Source: Arcuatula senhousia
Taxonomy: Eukaryota; Mollusca; Bivalvia; Mytilida; Mytilidae
DNA: 64,000 nucleotides
Direction: 5' to 3'
Assembly: GCA_963971305.1 (NCBI GenBank)
Contig: OZ020303.1
Location: 33,096,106-33,160,105 of the forward strand
This document shows positions 1 through 12,060 of this stretch, piece after piece (the first letter of the stretch is position 1; the number at the start of each line of letters is the position of its first letter). A program made the translations under genes and the position numbers. The notes under the pieces were generated by a model. It was not told the DNA's origin. It ran no database searches and was given only the letters and a program-made list of their open reading frames with translations.

Positions 1-515
1 GCAAAAAAAGCTCAAAATGTATGCAGTAGAAAACCAATACAAAATTATTATTCCTCGGCACAATTTTGACGTTTATAAGACATTTATTCCATATAAATTA
101 AAATGAACAAATAAAATATTTTACGTTACAGCAAAGTTTAAGGCGAATGGTTATACCCTTGTGTGTAGTGGGATGTCTGTCCATGTCCCGCTGGTGTCTG
201 AAGAAAAAACCTTATCTGAACAGAAGGGAGCTGGTTGCCAGCTTACTCGTCTTCTTATCCACAACCCCTCAATGTTTTTTTTTATGAAACTTTAACACAA
301 TCTTAGTGACATAGATCTACTACACTTCCTATTTGATAAGAATTTGATTGGATTTACTCTTGGTTTCCCTTTGCAAATATAGACTTAAATTGAACTTTTA
401 GATGACAAGGAGGGTAACCCCCTTCTTATCCGCACCTATCAATAAATTTTCATGAAATTCATTGTGATATGATGCAGATAAATGCGCAAAACCAAATTAA
501 AAAAATTTTACTGGA
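1..515. other. AT-rich sequence without a recognisable gene
   Basis: No open frame of note and no family I recognise. A short phrase, cttcttatcc followed by rcammcc, occurs near 250-265 and again near 420-437. This suggests decayed dispersed repeat. Confidence 0.5.
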
Positions 516-660
516 TTGATCTGTGGGTGTTTCAAACACAAAAGCAGCCTCCAAAGGCACAAAAAATTTCATGATCCCAAGGAGCTGCAACACTCTTGCC
601 AGGCATGTAGTATATATTTTGCTAGAAAGTACCAGTCAGCAAAGCATAAAGCTGATGCCT

Positions 661-748
661 ATAAACACCCCGGACATAAATGTGATAGATGTCATAAGGT
701 ACTCATAAACACCCCGGACATAAATGTGATAGATGTCATAAGGTACTG
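661..748 (+). repeat. 44-bp tandem duplication inside the zinc-finger sequence
   Basis: Positions 661-704 and 705-748 are the same 44-base segment, starting ataaacaccccggacataaa. The period is not divisible by three. The second copy restores the finger frame that the first copy leaves, so the duplication breaks the original reading frame. Confidence 0.9.
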
Positions 749-1022
749 CGGTCAAAGGTGGCGCTAAAACTTCATGTTAAACGCCACACAGAAAAGCAAA
801 CTCATATTTGCGATGTATGCGGTAGAGGTTTTTATGAGTAGCAAAATGTAACCGCCCATTTAGAAAGCCATGGCGGTTAAGCTCCATTTCAATGTGAAAT
901 TTGATTGAAAATGCAGATACAGCTAGCTAAGAAGTCACCATCAGAATTGAAACCCCTCCCTGTTCAAGTGTGGTACATGTCATAAATCCTTCTCTAAGAA
1001 GCGTCATTTGTTGCAACACGAA

Positions 1023-1850
1023 ACAAGAGGCTCCCAGAAGCCTGAATCGCTCACCTGGTCTTGATGTCAACCCTGTGAAGAACTTTGTAGAACTTAATAA
1101 GCTGAACATTTAAGCAAGCAACAGCTTTTCTCTTTCAGCAATAGTTTTCATTCTGTAGGCCAAACAATGCAAAATGTTATTTAAAGGGCTGACTGACAAC
1201 TTTGACGTTATAGAGACTTTTGTTAATAGCTTAATAAACTAAACATTTAAGCAAGCAACCACTTTTCTTTATCTGCTATAGTTTTCATTATACAAGCCAA
1301 AAACATGAAAACATGTTAATTTAGGGACTGTATTTCCTATAAGGGGTTATCTGACAACTTCAACCCTATGAATGCTTTTGTAGAGCTAAATGAGTTGAAC
1401 ATTAAAGCAAGCATCAGCTTTTCTCTATCTGCAATAGTTTTCATTCTATAAGCCAAAGACATGAAAATACGCTATTTATCACCTTTAAGGGCTGTAACCC
1501 CTATAAGGGATCATATGTCAACTTCGACCCAATGGAGACTTGAGTAGGACTTTTGATGCTGAAGCAGTAGGGTGGCATCAGATTTCACCTATCTCTTATA
1601 CTTTTTGATTTACAGATCAAAGACAGTAGTCTTACCCCTGGTCTATTTTTAGTAACGGCAGCCATTTTTTCTGACGAATCAAAAATCGAAACACACGTTT
1701 GGTGCAGGCCATCCTAAGGATCATTAAATTCTGATCAGTAGTTTCAGAGGAGAAGATTTTTATAAAAATGTTAACGGACGACATACGCCGACAGACGACG
1801 ACGATGGACGCCAAGTGATGGCAATATCTCGCATGGACTAAAAAAAGAAG
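1023..1850 (-). repeat. Dispersed GTCGTC / GCTCACCTGG family repeat inserted in the zinc-finger sequence
   Basis: It begins with aagaggctcccagaagcc and caccTGGTCTTGATGTCAAC, the reverse complement of the end of the copy at 52.0-53.03 kb. It contains three degenerate internal copies of a block with aagcaagca and gcaatagttttcat. It ends near a (cga)n-rich stretch and gccaagtgatgg. Related copies lie at 38.1-40.8, 42.4-42.5, 48.7-49.9 and 51.5-53.03 kb. No coding capacity was seen. Confidence 0.7.
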
Positions 1851-1936
1851 GAGAGCCAAGATATATCTGCCAAGTGTGTGGTAAGGGTTTCTTCTAGCTG
1901 ATATCGTTTCAGAGGCACCAGAAGAAATGCTCATAA

Positions 1937-4039
1937 ATTTTGTCAAAACAAATATTGAGGAGATAAATTATACAAGTTTCAATGAAAATGTATGTGTTGT
2001 CTTCCATGTCCGCCAATTCTTTTGCACGCCCCTTACAATACTGGTTATCTACATATATCGTTAAAAGGGAGGTTTGAAGCTGTAATACCTGGTTTAAACT
2101 ATTTCTTTTGAAATGTCTATACCAATTCAGGACCATTCAGATCTTCAACTTTTTGGGGAGTATGTCTTCCTTGTATTGTCTTTTCTCTTGAACCTCAAAC
2201 TTCGGTATTTTGATTATTACCTTTATTATATACAATACCATTTGACGTTTCTATCGCTTTTCATGAAATATTTCACAATTTTGGTGACAAATGTTAGATG
2301 TGTACTTTTTTTAAAATCTAAGATCTGGTGCATAATTTTGGAATGGCGTTATATATTTGTGAACTAAAGCAGTTGTGTTTCTTCTATTTATCGAGTAGTT
2401 TAACCCCAAATCATTACAATATTTAAAAGGGGAATTCAATGATACACTCATGTATATTACAATAATGAAGCATAACATACTCACAATATATAGTCTTAGC
2501 AAAACATAACTTATGCAAAGTTGGCTTATAATAGAAAATGTCGTTAAACAATCTAATTTGAACTACCTTGCTTTCTAGATGCGATACATGATGTGTGTTT
2601 ATTTCTTAATAACGCCTAAAAGCGCTGCTTTTATGCAAGAATAAGCATTATTGGCCGAACTTGGGCTAGAATTTGCTGTTTGAAAATAGGGGTACTGGTA
2701 CTTTGACACGAATCACTCATTACTCATCAGTTCCATGCTTATTTGGGAAAATTGTCCACTTTCCGGAAAGATTTTTTCTTCGAATAGGCATCTCAGAACT
2801 TACCTTGAAGTCTTTGATTCTTAAATATCAGCAATAACAGCTCTCAACATCTAGATTATTATTAAAATTACGTTCTAATTCCTGACCTTTTAGTTAAAGA
2901 AGCAGTTTTTACGCTTATAATTTAGCATAATACAACTTTGATACGCGATAAAAAGCATAATACAACAGCCTCTTTACTTTCCGATCTGACCCCGTGCTGT
3001 CCTAAACCAGGAATCCTTGTCAAAGCCAAAGCTTTTGTTTGTCCCTGTCAACTATCTGTTTTTGTTGTATGTCCAGAAATGTGTCTTTCGTTGATAATCT
3101 AGGGATTTGTTTGAATCTTATGCATTGAATTTTTAGTATTTGGCCAATGCAGGACAGCGAGCGGTGACCTCTGGTCATTTTGAAGACTGCTTGCTGTTTT
3201 CTATTGTGATTTTTTTAAATTTAACACAGAATGCTAGTGTTTACAAATAAAACAGACCAGAAGTCTTAAATTAAGCTGTCTGACAAAGCAACGAAAACAG
3301 TATCAAAATAATAATGTGAATTTTTCATTTATTTAAAGAATGTTTTTATTTTTTTTTGTAAATGACAACCTTTCTTGAATGTTGTGGTCTTGTTGAGTCT
3401 AACGTGTATTCTGTGTTGAGTACTTTCAATTAATCTGTCATTTTCACTTTCTTTTTATTCAACCTTGTTTTTTGTGTTATTATGAGCTACTTTGTATACA
3501 GCTAGTTTATGCTTCTGTAGGTGAGCGATAGACCTGAAATTGAAACCTAAGGCATGGTACCAAAATACTGATGCTGTATACCAAATATCAAGAATATGCT
3601 ATAGTGATCATGATTGGCTGCTGTGAAAAAATATCTGTCCCTGCAATCTCACCTCCCACTGCAAGGGAATTAAAATCACTTCGGACATAAAGTAAGTCAT
3701 ATCAAATTTCAGGTCATTTTCATGTACAGAGTCTGAGAAAAGCTGAATTGAAATTTTTATATGGATGGTTTTTTAATTCCATCTGAGCAGTCATTGTTAA
3801 AGTAAAAAATAATAAAGGGACTAAAAATCAGCTTTTTAACTACAGCTAGCTAACATGTAGCTCTTATTGTTGTATTTAGTCATTTGCTAATATATTTAAT
3901 AAATTCGGAACACTGAACAGACACATATGGTCTACATCTTTTTCACTAGTTTAGACAGGGGTTTTAAGAACACACAATTTTTAAATCAAATATGGATTCT
4001 CAATATCAAATGTGGATTCTCAAAAATTCTAAAGAACTG
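1937..4039. other. Non-coding AT-rich region with decayed repeats
   Basis: Short open frames here have no recognisable motif. About 2985-3065 (cctaaaccaggaatccttgt) resembles, inverted, the repeat at 20.69-20.74 kb. About 3145-3215 (gcgagcggtgacctctggtc, then ttttctattgtga) resembles 18.71-18.79 kb. Otherwise I see nothing. Confidence 0.5.
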
Positions 4040-4495
4040 ATGAAAGAAGAAAGGAGGCACCAATGGGGCATTCGAGTGTCAAAAGACCGAAAGGGCAACG
4101 GAAAACCAGGTAGACTAGAACAAGAACAGCACAAAGAAGCACAAAAATCATCGGAACGTAAATCAACAACAACAACGCGAACTTAAGTCGTAACAAAAGT
4201 GAACTCAGGTGCTCCGGATCGTGCTGTTAATTTTTCAATTCAGTGCGTCAAATCTGGTAAAAGAAGACAAAACAAAATTCTACGACAAACCAACATCTGA
4301 AATTATTAGAGAGATAGATATCCCATATTTGTCTACGATTGCACGGTGACTTCCGTTAAATTTCTTGAGTGAAGACAGCAGCCATGGAGCAACATAATCC
4401 TGTGTTAGAAATTCCTGTGTCAAATGTGATGCTCTCCCAAGGAAATCGATGTCATTCCCACAAGCTCTGGAGTAACGAATCAACTATGATACGAA
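4040..4495 (-). pseudogene. Penelope-like RT, C-terminal fragment plus 3' trailer
   Basis: On the minus strand, 4483 to 4280 encodes a thumb/C-terminal RT segment, including IRYSRACGNDIDFLGRA and LLSSLKKFNGSHRAIVDKYG. This segment recurs through the window downstream of RT motifs. Below it, 4040-4270 holds the 3' trailer of the same family, read on the plus strand as gaggcaccaatggggcattc and gtgaactcaggtgctccgga. The RT core and N-terminus are missing, so this is a 3' piece of a retroelement. Family assignment rests on the DFSTLYT, MGTNCA and YIDD-like motifs in sibling copies and the GIY-YIG domain at the window end. Confidence 0.7.
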
Positions 4496-4730
4496 AACTC
4501 CATAAGTCTCCATTCTAAGTCATTTTCATCTTGTAAATGCATTAAAACCTTTGACTTCTCTACATTATATACTTCAATTCAACATTCACAATTAAAATCT
4601 CGTTTGGCACAATTGATTAAATGTAGCTCTATCAAAAAGATCGGAAAACGTATTTACAAGTATATGCAATGGTAGTTGATTTTAATGAGACCCATTTTGT
4701 CATCCTTGGGTCTAGTAAGAAAAAAAACTT

Positions 4731-4846
4731 AACGTTTGGCTATTTCTTTAAAAATCTGTAACGTTTGGCTATTTCTTTAAAAATCTGTAACGTTTGGCTA
4801 TTTCTTTAAAAATCTGTAACGTTTGGCTATTTCTTCAAAAATCTGT
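4731..4846 (+). repeat. Four-copy 29-bp tandem repeat
   Basis: Units start at 4731, 4760, 4789 and 4818, each reading aacgtttggctatttctt followed by taaaaatctgt. The first three are identical and the fourth differs by one base. Little divergence suggests recent expansion. Confidence 0.95.
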
Positions 4847-6570
4847 TTGGTCATTGTTGAAATATTTTTTGGCTTTTGTTTTGGTTTTATCAAATCTAAT
4901 ATACTACCAGTTTTCCAAGTTTTCTACTCCTAGCGTGTCTGATGAAGGCGCTTCACACGCAGTGAAATTTTGCATTTTACATTTATCAAAATCATTTCAA
5001 TATGTGGATCGTGTCTTTCTGGCACATATTCCATTTCGTATTTAATATAAACAGAAGATCAATTAATACAAATGCGCAACTTTCTTATCAACAACATACT
5101 TTTACAGTTTGTTGAGCCTGTTTTTTAGAAGACTATTAATATCCCAAATGGGAACAAATTGTGCACTGTTGCTTGGCGATTTGCTTCTTCATTCATATAA
5201 AGCGGAATTCTTACAATCCCTTGTAGACAAAAAGGAACGCAGACTTGCTTTATCCTTTGATTTCACATTTCGTTATATCGATTATGTCCTTTTAATAACA
5301 AATCCTAAATTTGGTGACTATTTACATCTCATATATCCCAAGACACTTGACACAAAGGTCATTACAGATTTTAGGAGGTCTGCTTCAAATCACAGGCGTT
5401 TGGGTCCAGGATTTTATTTTATTATAAATAACGCGTATATAAAAATTTTCATCTCGTCTGTATATACTATTTCGACAAGGCAAGAATGATTGAAAGTTCT
5501 AAAAATAGAACAAAATTTACTCGCGGAAAACCCCCATATTTTCTCATAAAATCAAATGTTTTACATGAAATATTGGTGATTCTCTAAATCCTTTCAGTTT
5601 AATCTCACAATTGGGAACACATTTATCGTGAAACAATTCGCAATGACTTTGAATCTAATCTTTTTTCCACTGAAACGAGCCAAACAAACCACCACGGACG
5701 GAAGTAGTTTAAAATTTTAAAGGGAGACAATATTCTTCTATTTTTTCCAATTTTATCATTGAAATGAAATAAACACGTATTTATTATCCTTGAACGTCTT
5801 TTTGAAAATTTATGGAACACCCATCGAGTCCTAGTTTGTATGTACGTTTTATTATACTACCAACTCGTCAGTAAAAATATTTCAAATAAGATTGAGTCCA
5901 CATTTTCCACCAAATAATTTGTTCGAACTCGCCCAGATTTTACCTTACTGTAGTGTCACTCGGAAGTCCTTTTATTTGGCGGAATATTGTTTCCCTTGAA
6001 AATCTTTGGCCACTTCCGTCCGTGGTGATCTTTTGTTTCGCTTCGTAGGAAAAAAGACCCGATGTGAGATTTATACATACTGACATGCTTTACTTTTGCT
6101 TCCTAAAGAGAGTTACAGCTAAAAGGAGTTATAGAATGTTCTTGTTGTTTATGGTAAATCATATTTCTACAAGAAAAAAGGGAGTGTCCGTCAGTTCTAT
6201 TATTAGAACTTTCAAACATTCTTGCCTTGTGGAAATAGTATATACAGACGAAATGAAAATTTTTATATACGCGTTATTTATAATAAAATAAAATCCTGGA
6301 CCCTGTGGAAATAGTATATCAGACGAGATGAAAATTTTTATATACGCGTTATTTATAATAAAATGAAATCCTGGACCCAAACGCCTGTGCTTCAAATTTG
6401 AAATTATTTCTCGAAATTGACACACTAGTTAGGCTATGTACAAAGCTCTATGACAAACTTGATGACTTCAACTTTCTAATAGTCAACTTTCCCTTTCTGT
6501 GTAGCACGTTCCATCGGCTATATGCAGTTTCCAGGTTGTTACTGAAACGCGGAGACGGAACGTGGAACGG
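4847..6570 (+). pseudogene. Penelope-like RT fragment, split by a 999-bp insertion
   Basis: From about 5100 to 5390 the plus strand encodes RT palm sequence. MGTNCALLLGDLLLHSYKAE is the MGTNCAPLLADL block (motif B region). It is followed by FTFRYIDYVL, where the usual YIDD has become YIDY, losing a catalytic aspartate. The frame stops at an inserted element (5391-6389). It resumes at 6398 with LEIDTLVRLCTKLYDKLDD and IVNFPFLCS, the next conserved block. A one-base frameshift lies just before the MGTNC block. The mutated catalytic site and the insertion show a dead copy. 4847-5100 contains no recognisable domain. Confidence 0.8.
5391..6389. mobile_element. 999-bp TIR element with 8-bp target duplication (hAT-like by TSD size)
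   Basis: Ends are CACAGGCGTTTGGGTCCAGG on the left and its reverse complement on the right, and inverted similarity continues for about 70 bp. CTTCAAAT occurs just outside both ends (5383-5390 and 6390-6397), an 8-bp duplication as made by hAT-type transposases. The right terminal segment is partly duplicated in tandem (about 6228-6300 and 6303-6378). A second inner inverted pair, accacggacggaagt at about 5690-5705 and its complement at about 6012-6027, adds to the foldback character. There is no transposase frame, so the copy is non-autonomous. Superfamily is inferred from TSD length only. Confidence 0.8.
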
Positions 6571-6780
6571 AACAAAACGAAAAAAAGATTTTCTAATACA
6601 ATCAGCAATGAATAAAAACATATATAGATATTTTGACATAATAATCATGACTGTCTAACTGTTTTTAAAAAGGCAAGTGACATTACATCTTGTCACTTAA
6701 AAAAATGCAACCAGGGGTGGACTTCCTATGAATTACACATGTAGTAAATTAGGACGTGCGGCACGAATTGGTCTACATTT
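6571..6780. other. Short spacer, no feature
   Basis: AT-rich sequence between the RT fragment and the duplicated 2.4-kb unit. No motif recognised. Confidence 0.4.
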
Positions 6781-9177
6781 TCGTTTCAAAAGATAAAAAA
6801 ATTGCGTGCCTTTTAATTGAAGCATAGTTTGGGGCATTGAATTAACAATGAATCTACATGAATTAGTACATTTACACAAAATGATACCGGTGTAAATCTT
6901 TCTTCATGTTTTTAAGATGATAACTTATTCAGATGGAGCTAATAAAATTTCCCTATTTTGAATTTGTTATTGGCCAAGATAAAAGAATATGAATGGATTG
7001 TTATCCTAATTCTTCGTTGGATGCGTTTGCATTTTCTTTAAAATATAATGAAAAACTTTTAAGGAATGCCATAAAACCCACCGAAATGGTTCAAATTTCG
7101 GAAAATTTTCTCGGACAATGACCAATATGCCCTTTTAATTTTACTTTATATTGTCTGGCACCTAGTGAGTCACATTGAAGACAACGTGAAATATAGGATT
7201 GTTATATTGTTTTTTTTCATATTACTTCGATACTTTCCCCTTTGGCATTATGCATACCCAGCTTAGAGGTGATAATTGTTTGTCTCGACGATTTGCCAAA
7301 AAGTCCTGTCTGGTGAATTTTTAGTATTGATTAATTCATTTAAAATTTAAAATTTATTTGATATATTGATATATCAAAAATACATTTTACATTCATACAT
7401 TTATAATCTGTGATGAAAGAATCAGCAAAACACATTCCCATGGTTGCCCCGCAGTCCTAAGTGTTAATGTTTTAACGAGTAGTTATTATTTAACACTGTA
7501 CAACGATGGACTAGTACGTATAAAAGAAACTAGCAGATATTTTCAGTGTTTTCAGGATTCGGGCTTCCTGTTTAGGCGAAAATGTCCTCTAAAAACTTAA
7601 TTATCAGGAACTTTTTACTTAGATTGACAAAATGTAAATGCTTTGAGTTAAATCATCTCGAGTTGCATTGCAAAGCATGTTGTATCCTATTGGTGTTGGG
7701 GGACAAAGGTGAATTAGTTTTTTCCTGTGATGGTTTCCAAGTGATAAAATATAAAAAAATGAGGAAATTAAAAATGATATATCTTCTCTTACTGATGCGC
7801 AAGATTATCTATTTCTCTCGTGGTGGGCTAATTTTGCCTAATTCACTCCACACGATTAGATATTTAAACACTCATTAGATATTTGTCAAAGAAAACTCAC
7901 AAATGCTCGTTTCCTAATTTGACAAAAAATAACTCTATTTTATAAAGATCCGTATCTCATCACTCATTGTTGTGTGTCCTGTATTTTTTCAACTTGTCCT
8001 CTTCTTTGATACCTTTCACAGTCCTAAAAGTACCCTTTCCAATTCATTAGGGCGAAAGTTTTGATCTGGAGAAGCCCTCAGTCATTCACGTATATTGAGG
8101 ATGGAATGGTAAACCTACGTGTATATTTTATGCTAGCCATATTATTTTCCTGTTCATTTTTGATTTTGCTATTTAATCTTGATTGGCAAAACACATGATA
8201 TTTTTCTTCAAAGACCAGTTATAATTTCTAAAAATCTAAAATAAGAAATATTGTATAGACTCAAGCAAGAACTACCCAGGCCATATATAACTATTTAGTT
8301 TGACTTCTATCGTTTCAGTCCCACTAATGTATAGAAACACATGCATATGTTAAAATTGTATAAAAAACAAGTATACCAAGTCAACCTAACAATCTCTGGA
8401 CTATTTTGTTCCGACACAACATTCTTGACTATTTAACAAAAGTACCAATTTGTGTATACATGAACCTCATTATCTAATAAATTTCCTTTTATGTGTTGAT
8501 CTTTGCCATGATTAAATCTAAACATGGAAAGAAATTCTTAAAATTTTAAGGAGCAATATTGCTTTTTGAATTGTCAAAACAATAAAAACAACAATAATTT
8601 GTCCAAAATACATCTAAGAACTCTGGAAAGAAGGAAAATCAAAATACATCCTCGTTAAGAAATCGCTTGGTTGAACAAATATGAATCCAACTACGTTAAA
8701 CGAACATATGAGGAGAAATAAAAAGGAAAATAAAAAACATTCAAACAAGGGACATAGGAACAAAATACGAATCCTAATCGCCAATTAAAAAGGGGAAATC
8801 TTAAACAGGAAGTCTTTCACCTAAAGTCCCATCATATGCGGGAATTGTGGCACAACCTAAGAAAGTTCGAGAAAAGACTTTAGCCAAACACAGGTCAAAC
8901 CCAATTATTTAATCAAAATAATACGAGTCCTGATTTTCAAGATTATCCCGGCTACATGAACTTTTAGTATTTTGATTTTTAGACATGACGCTCTGCTTAA
9001 GAAATCGATGTTATTCCCGCAACCTCTGAAGTAACGAATCAATTGTGATACGTTAAGTACATAATCTGGAGTGGAAGGAATGTTGCTACAAACGAAGCGA
9101 AAGTTGATGATTGGAAAGTTGAAGGAATGTTGCTACACGAGAAGGGAAAGTTGATGATTGGAAAGCTGAAGTCCTAG
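6781..9177 (+). repeat. 2.4-kb unit, first copy of a tandem segmental duplication
   Basis: Long stretches match the second copy at 9178-11768 almost base for base, for example aaggaatgccataaaaccca at 7060 and 9460. The unit includes a 98-codon open frame (7582-7878) present in both copies with a few substitutions. The inverted relative at 17.0-17.5 kb has stops there, so I do not call it a gene. The right part (about 8960-9177) contains a minus-strand Penelope-like RT C-terminal fragment and a short internal tandem duplication of ggaaagttgatgattggaaa. Confidence 0.9.
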
Positions 9178-11768
9178 TTCGTTTCTAAAGATATATAACT
9201 GCGTGTCTTTTTTAATTGAAGCATAGTTTGAGGCATTGAATTAACAATGAATCTACATGAATTAGTACATTTCCACAAAATTGATACTGGTGTAAATCTT
9301 TCTTCATGTTTTTAAGATAATGAATAATTTAGACGGAGCTAATAAAATTTCCATATTCTAAATTTGTTATTGGCTAAGATAAAAGAATATGAATGGATTG
9401 TCATCCTAATTCTTCGTTGGATGCGTTTGCATTTTTTTTAAAATATAATGAAAAACTTTTAAGGAATGCCATAAAACCCACCGAAATGGTTCAAATTTCG
9501 GAAAATTTTCTCGGACAATGACCAATATGCCCTTTTAATTTTACTTTATATTGTCTGGCACCTAGTGAGTCACATTAAAGACAACGTGAAATATAGAATT
9601 GTTATATTGTTTTTTCATATTACTTCGATTCTTTCTCCTTTGGCATTATGCATACACAGCTTAGAGGTGATAATTGTTTGTCTTGACGATTTGCCAAAAG
9701 TTCTGTCTGGTTAATTTTTAGTATTGATTAATTCATTTAAAATTTAAAATTTATTTGATATATTGATATATCAAAAATACATTTTACATTTATACCTTTA
9801 TAATCTGTGATGAAAGAATCAGCAAAACACATTCCCATGGTTGCCCCGCAGTCCTAAGTGTTAATGTTTTAACTAGTAGTTATTTTTTAACACTGTACAA
9901 CGATGGACTAGTACGTATAAAAGAAAGTAGTAGATATTTTCAGTGGTTTCAGGATTCGGGCTTCCTGTTTAGGCGAAAATGTCATCTAAAAACTTAATTA
10001 TCAGGAACTTTTTACTTAGATTGACAAAATGTAAATGCTTTGAGTTAAATCATCTCGAGTTGCATTGTAAAGCATGTTGTATCCTATTGGTGTTGGGGGA
10101 CAAAGGTGAATTAGTTTTTTCCTGTGATGGTTTCCAAGTGATAAAATATAACAATATGAAGAAATTAAAAATGATATATCTTCTCTTACTGATGCACAAG
10201 ATTATCTATTTCTCACGTGGTGGGCTAATTTTGCCTAATTCACTCCACACGATTAGATATTTAAACACTCATTAGATATTTGTCAAAGGAAACTACTCGC
10301 AAATGGTCGTTTCCCAATTTGACAAAAAATTAACTCGATTTGATAAAGATCCGTATTTCATCACTCATTGGTATGTGTCCAATATTTCTTCAACTTGTAA
10401 CATCCTCTTCTTTGATACCTTTCACAGTCCTAAAAGTACCCTTTCCAATTCATTAGGGCGAAAGTTTTGATCTGGAGAAGCCCTCAGTCATTCACGTATA
10501 TTGAGGATGCTGCTCGTACCATTTTTTCAGAAACTTAGCTTTTTATCATGTATTAATCATACACATTGGATCAATAGATCACAAATGTTTGTTTAGATTT
10601 TTAAAGTTTTTAAAGATATATCTAGAAGTAAAGATATATCTAAAATTAAAACATAGATGCTAAACCTACGTGTATATTTTATGCTAGCCATATTATTTTC
10701 CTGTTCATTTTTGATTTTGCTATTTAATCTTGATTGGCAAAACATATGATATTTTTCTTCAAAGACCAGTTATAATTTCTAAAAATCTAAAATAAAAAAT
10801 ATTGTGTAGACTCAAGCAAGAACTACCAAGGCCATATATCGATTTAGTTTGACTTCTATCGCTGAAATAAACAGGTATATCAATAAAGAGGGAGCTATTC
10901 TTTTTTTATTTAAGTCAGTCCCACTAATGTATAGAAACACATGCATATGTTAAAATTGTATAAAAAACAAGTATACCAAGTCAACCTAACAATCTCTGGA
11001 CTATTTTGTTCCTACACAACATTCTTGACTATTTAACAAAAGTACCAATTTGTGTATACATGAACCTCATTATCTAATAAATTTCCTTTTATGTGTTGAT
11101 CTTTGATTAAATTTAAACATGGAAAGAAATTCTTAAAATTTTTAAGGAGCCAATATTGCTTTTTGAATTGTCAAAACAATAAAAACAACAATAATTTGTC
11201 CAAAATGCATCTAAGAACTCTGGAAAGAAGGAAAATCAAAATACATCCTCGTTAAGAAATCGCTTGGTTGAACAAATATGAATCCAACTACGTTAAACGA
11301 ACATATGAGGAAAAATAAAAAGAAAAATAAACATTCAAACAAGGGACATAGGAACAAAATACGAATCCTAATCGCCAATTAAAAAGGGGAAATCTTAAAC
11401 AGGAAGTCTTTCACCTGAAGTCCCATCCTATGCAGGAATTGTAGCACTACCTAAGAAAGTTCGAGAAAAGACTTTAGCCAAAGACAGGTCAAACCCAATT
11501 ATTTAATCAAAATAATACGAGTCCTGATTTGCAAGATTATCCCGGCTACAAGAACTTTTAGTACTTTGATTTTTAGACATGACGCTCTGCTTAAGAAATC
11601 GATGTTATTCCCGCAACCTCTGAAGTAACGAATCAATTGTGATACGTTAAGTACATAATCTGGAGTGGAAGGAATGTTGCTACACACGAAGGGAAAGTTG
11701 ATGATTGGAAAGTTGAAGGAATGTTGCTACATGGGAAGGGAAAGTTGATGATTGGAAAGCTGAAGTCC
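9178..11768 (+). repeat. 2.4-kb unit, second tandem copy with two insertions
   Basis: This copy repeats 6781-9177 head to tail. It differs by about 145 extra bases at about 10508-10655 (containing two ttaaagatatatct-like blocks) and about 55 extra bases at about 10861-10915. The rest is near-identical, including the matching 98-codon frame at 9979-10275. The two extras are either insertions here or deletions in copy 1. Confidence 0.9.
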
Positions 11769-12060
11769 TCAAATTTGTCAGAGAGCTTTTTGGAAGCTTT
11801 CCTTGGGAGTCTGTTTCGAGATGTAGATCTAAATATGAAGCAGGTATCCTTTAAATCGTTGTGTCCTTAAAGTAGAAAAATCGTAACTATCAACGTTATG
11901 GGGGAAGCAGATATACCAATAGGGCATCGGAATGTCAAAGTCCGAATTGGGCAGAGACAAAACCAGTAAACACAAATAAGTACAGGACGAAAAAAAACCC
12001 AGACAACATAAGGAACACGGAAACACAAAAACAACTGAATATCAATTAACAACGCTAACT
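11499..12060 (-). pseudogene. Penelope-like RT fragments and 3' trailer
   Basis: The minus strand of 11687-11499 reads CSNIPSTPDY, SQLIRYFRGCGNNIDFLSRA, the conserved region after the RT palm. At about 11760-11870 a second fragment reads ASYLDLHLETDSQGKL. At 11880-12060 comes the family trailer (plus strand ccaatagggcatcggaatgt). Pieces are out of order and interrupted, so these are remnants. Confidence 0.65.

Larger units (their letters stand above)
516..1936 (+). pseudogene. Broken C2H2 zinc-finger coding sequence split by a repeat
   Basis: Several C2H2 fingers can be read on the plus strand, but not in one open frame. One lies at 516-575 (CFKHKSSLQRHKKFH). Another starts near 672 (CDRCHKVL) and continues, after a 44-bp duplication, as KVALKLHVKRH. 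It is followed by a TEKQTH linker and CDVCGRGF, which ends in a stop near 840. A further finger is at about 970-1020 (CGTCHKSFSKKRHLLQH). After about 830 bp of dispersed repeat, a last finger appears at 1862-1936 (YICQVCGKGFF to QRHQKKCS, then stop). Finger spacing and linkers are those of ordinary nucleic-acid-binding C2H2 proteins. The stops, the 44-bp duplication (not a multiple of three) and the insertion make a functional protein unlikely. A gene using unusual splicing is the alternative, but no clean splice sites surround the insertion. Confidence 0.7.

Noticed and set aside
7582..7878. 98-codon open frame, repeated at 9979-10275, as a duplicated gene
   Set aside because: The frame is shared only because the whole 2.4-kb unit is duplicated. 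The related inverted copy at 17.1-17.5 kb has stops, and no domain is recognisable.
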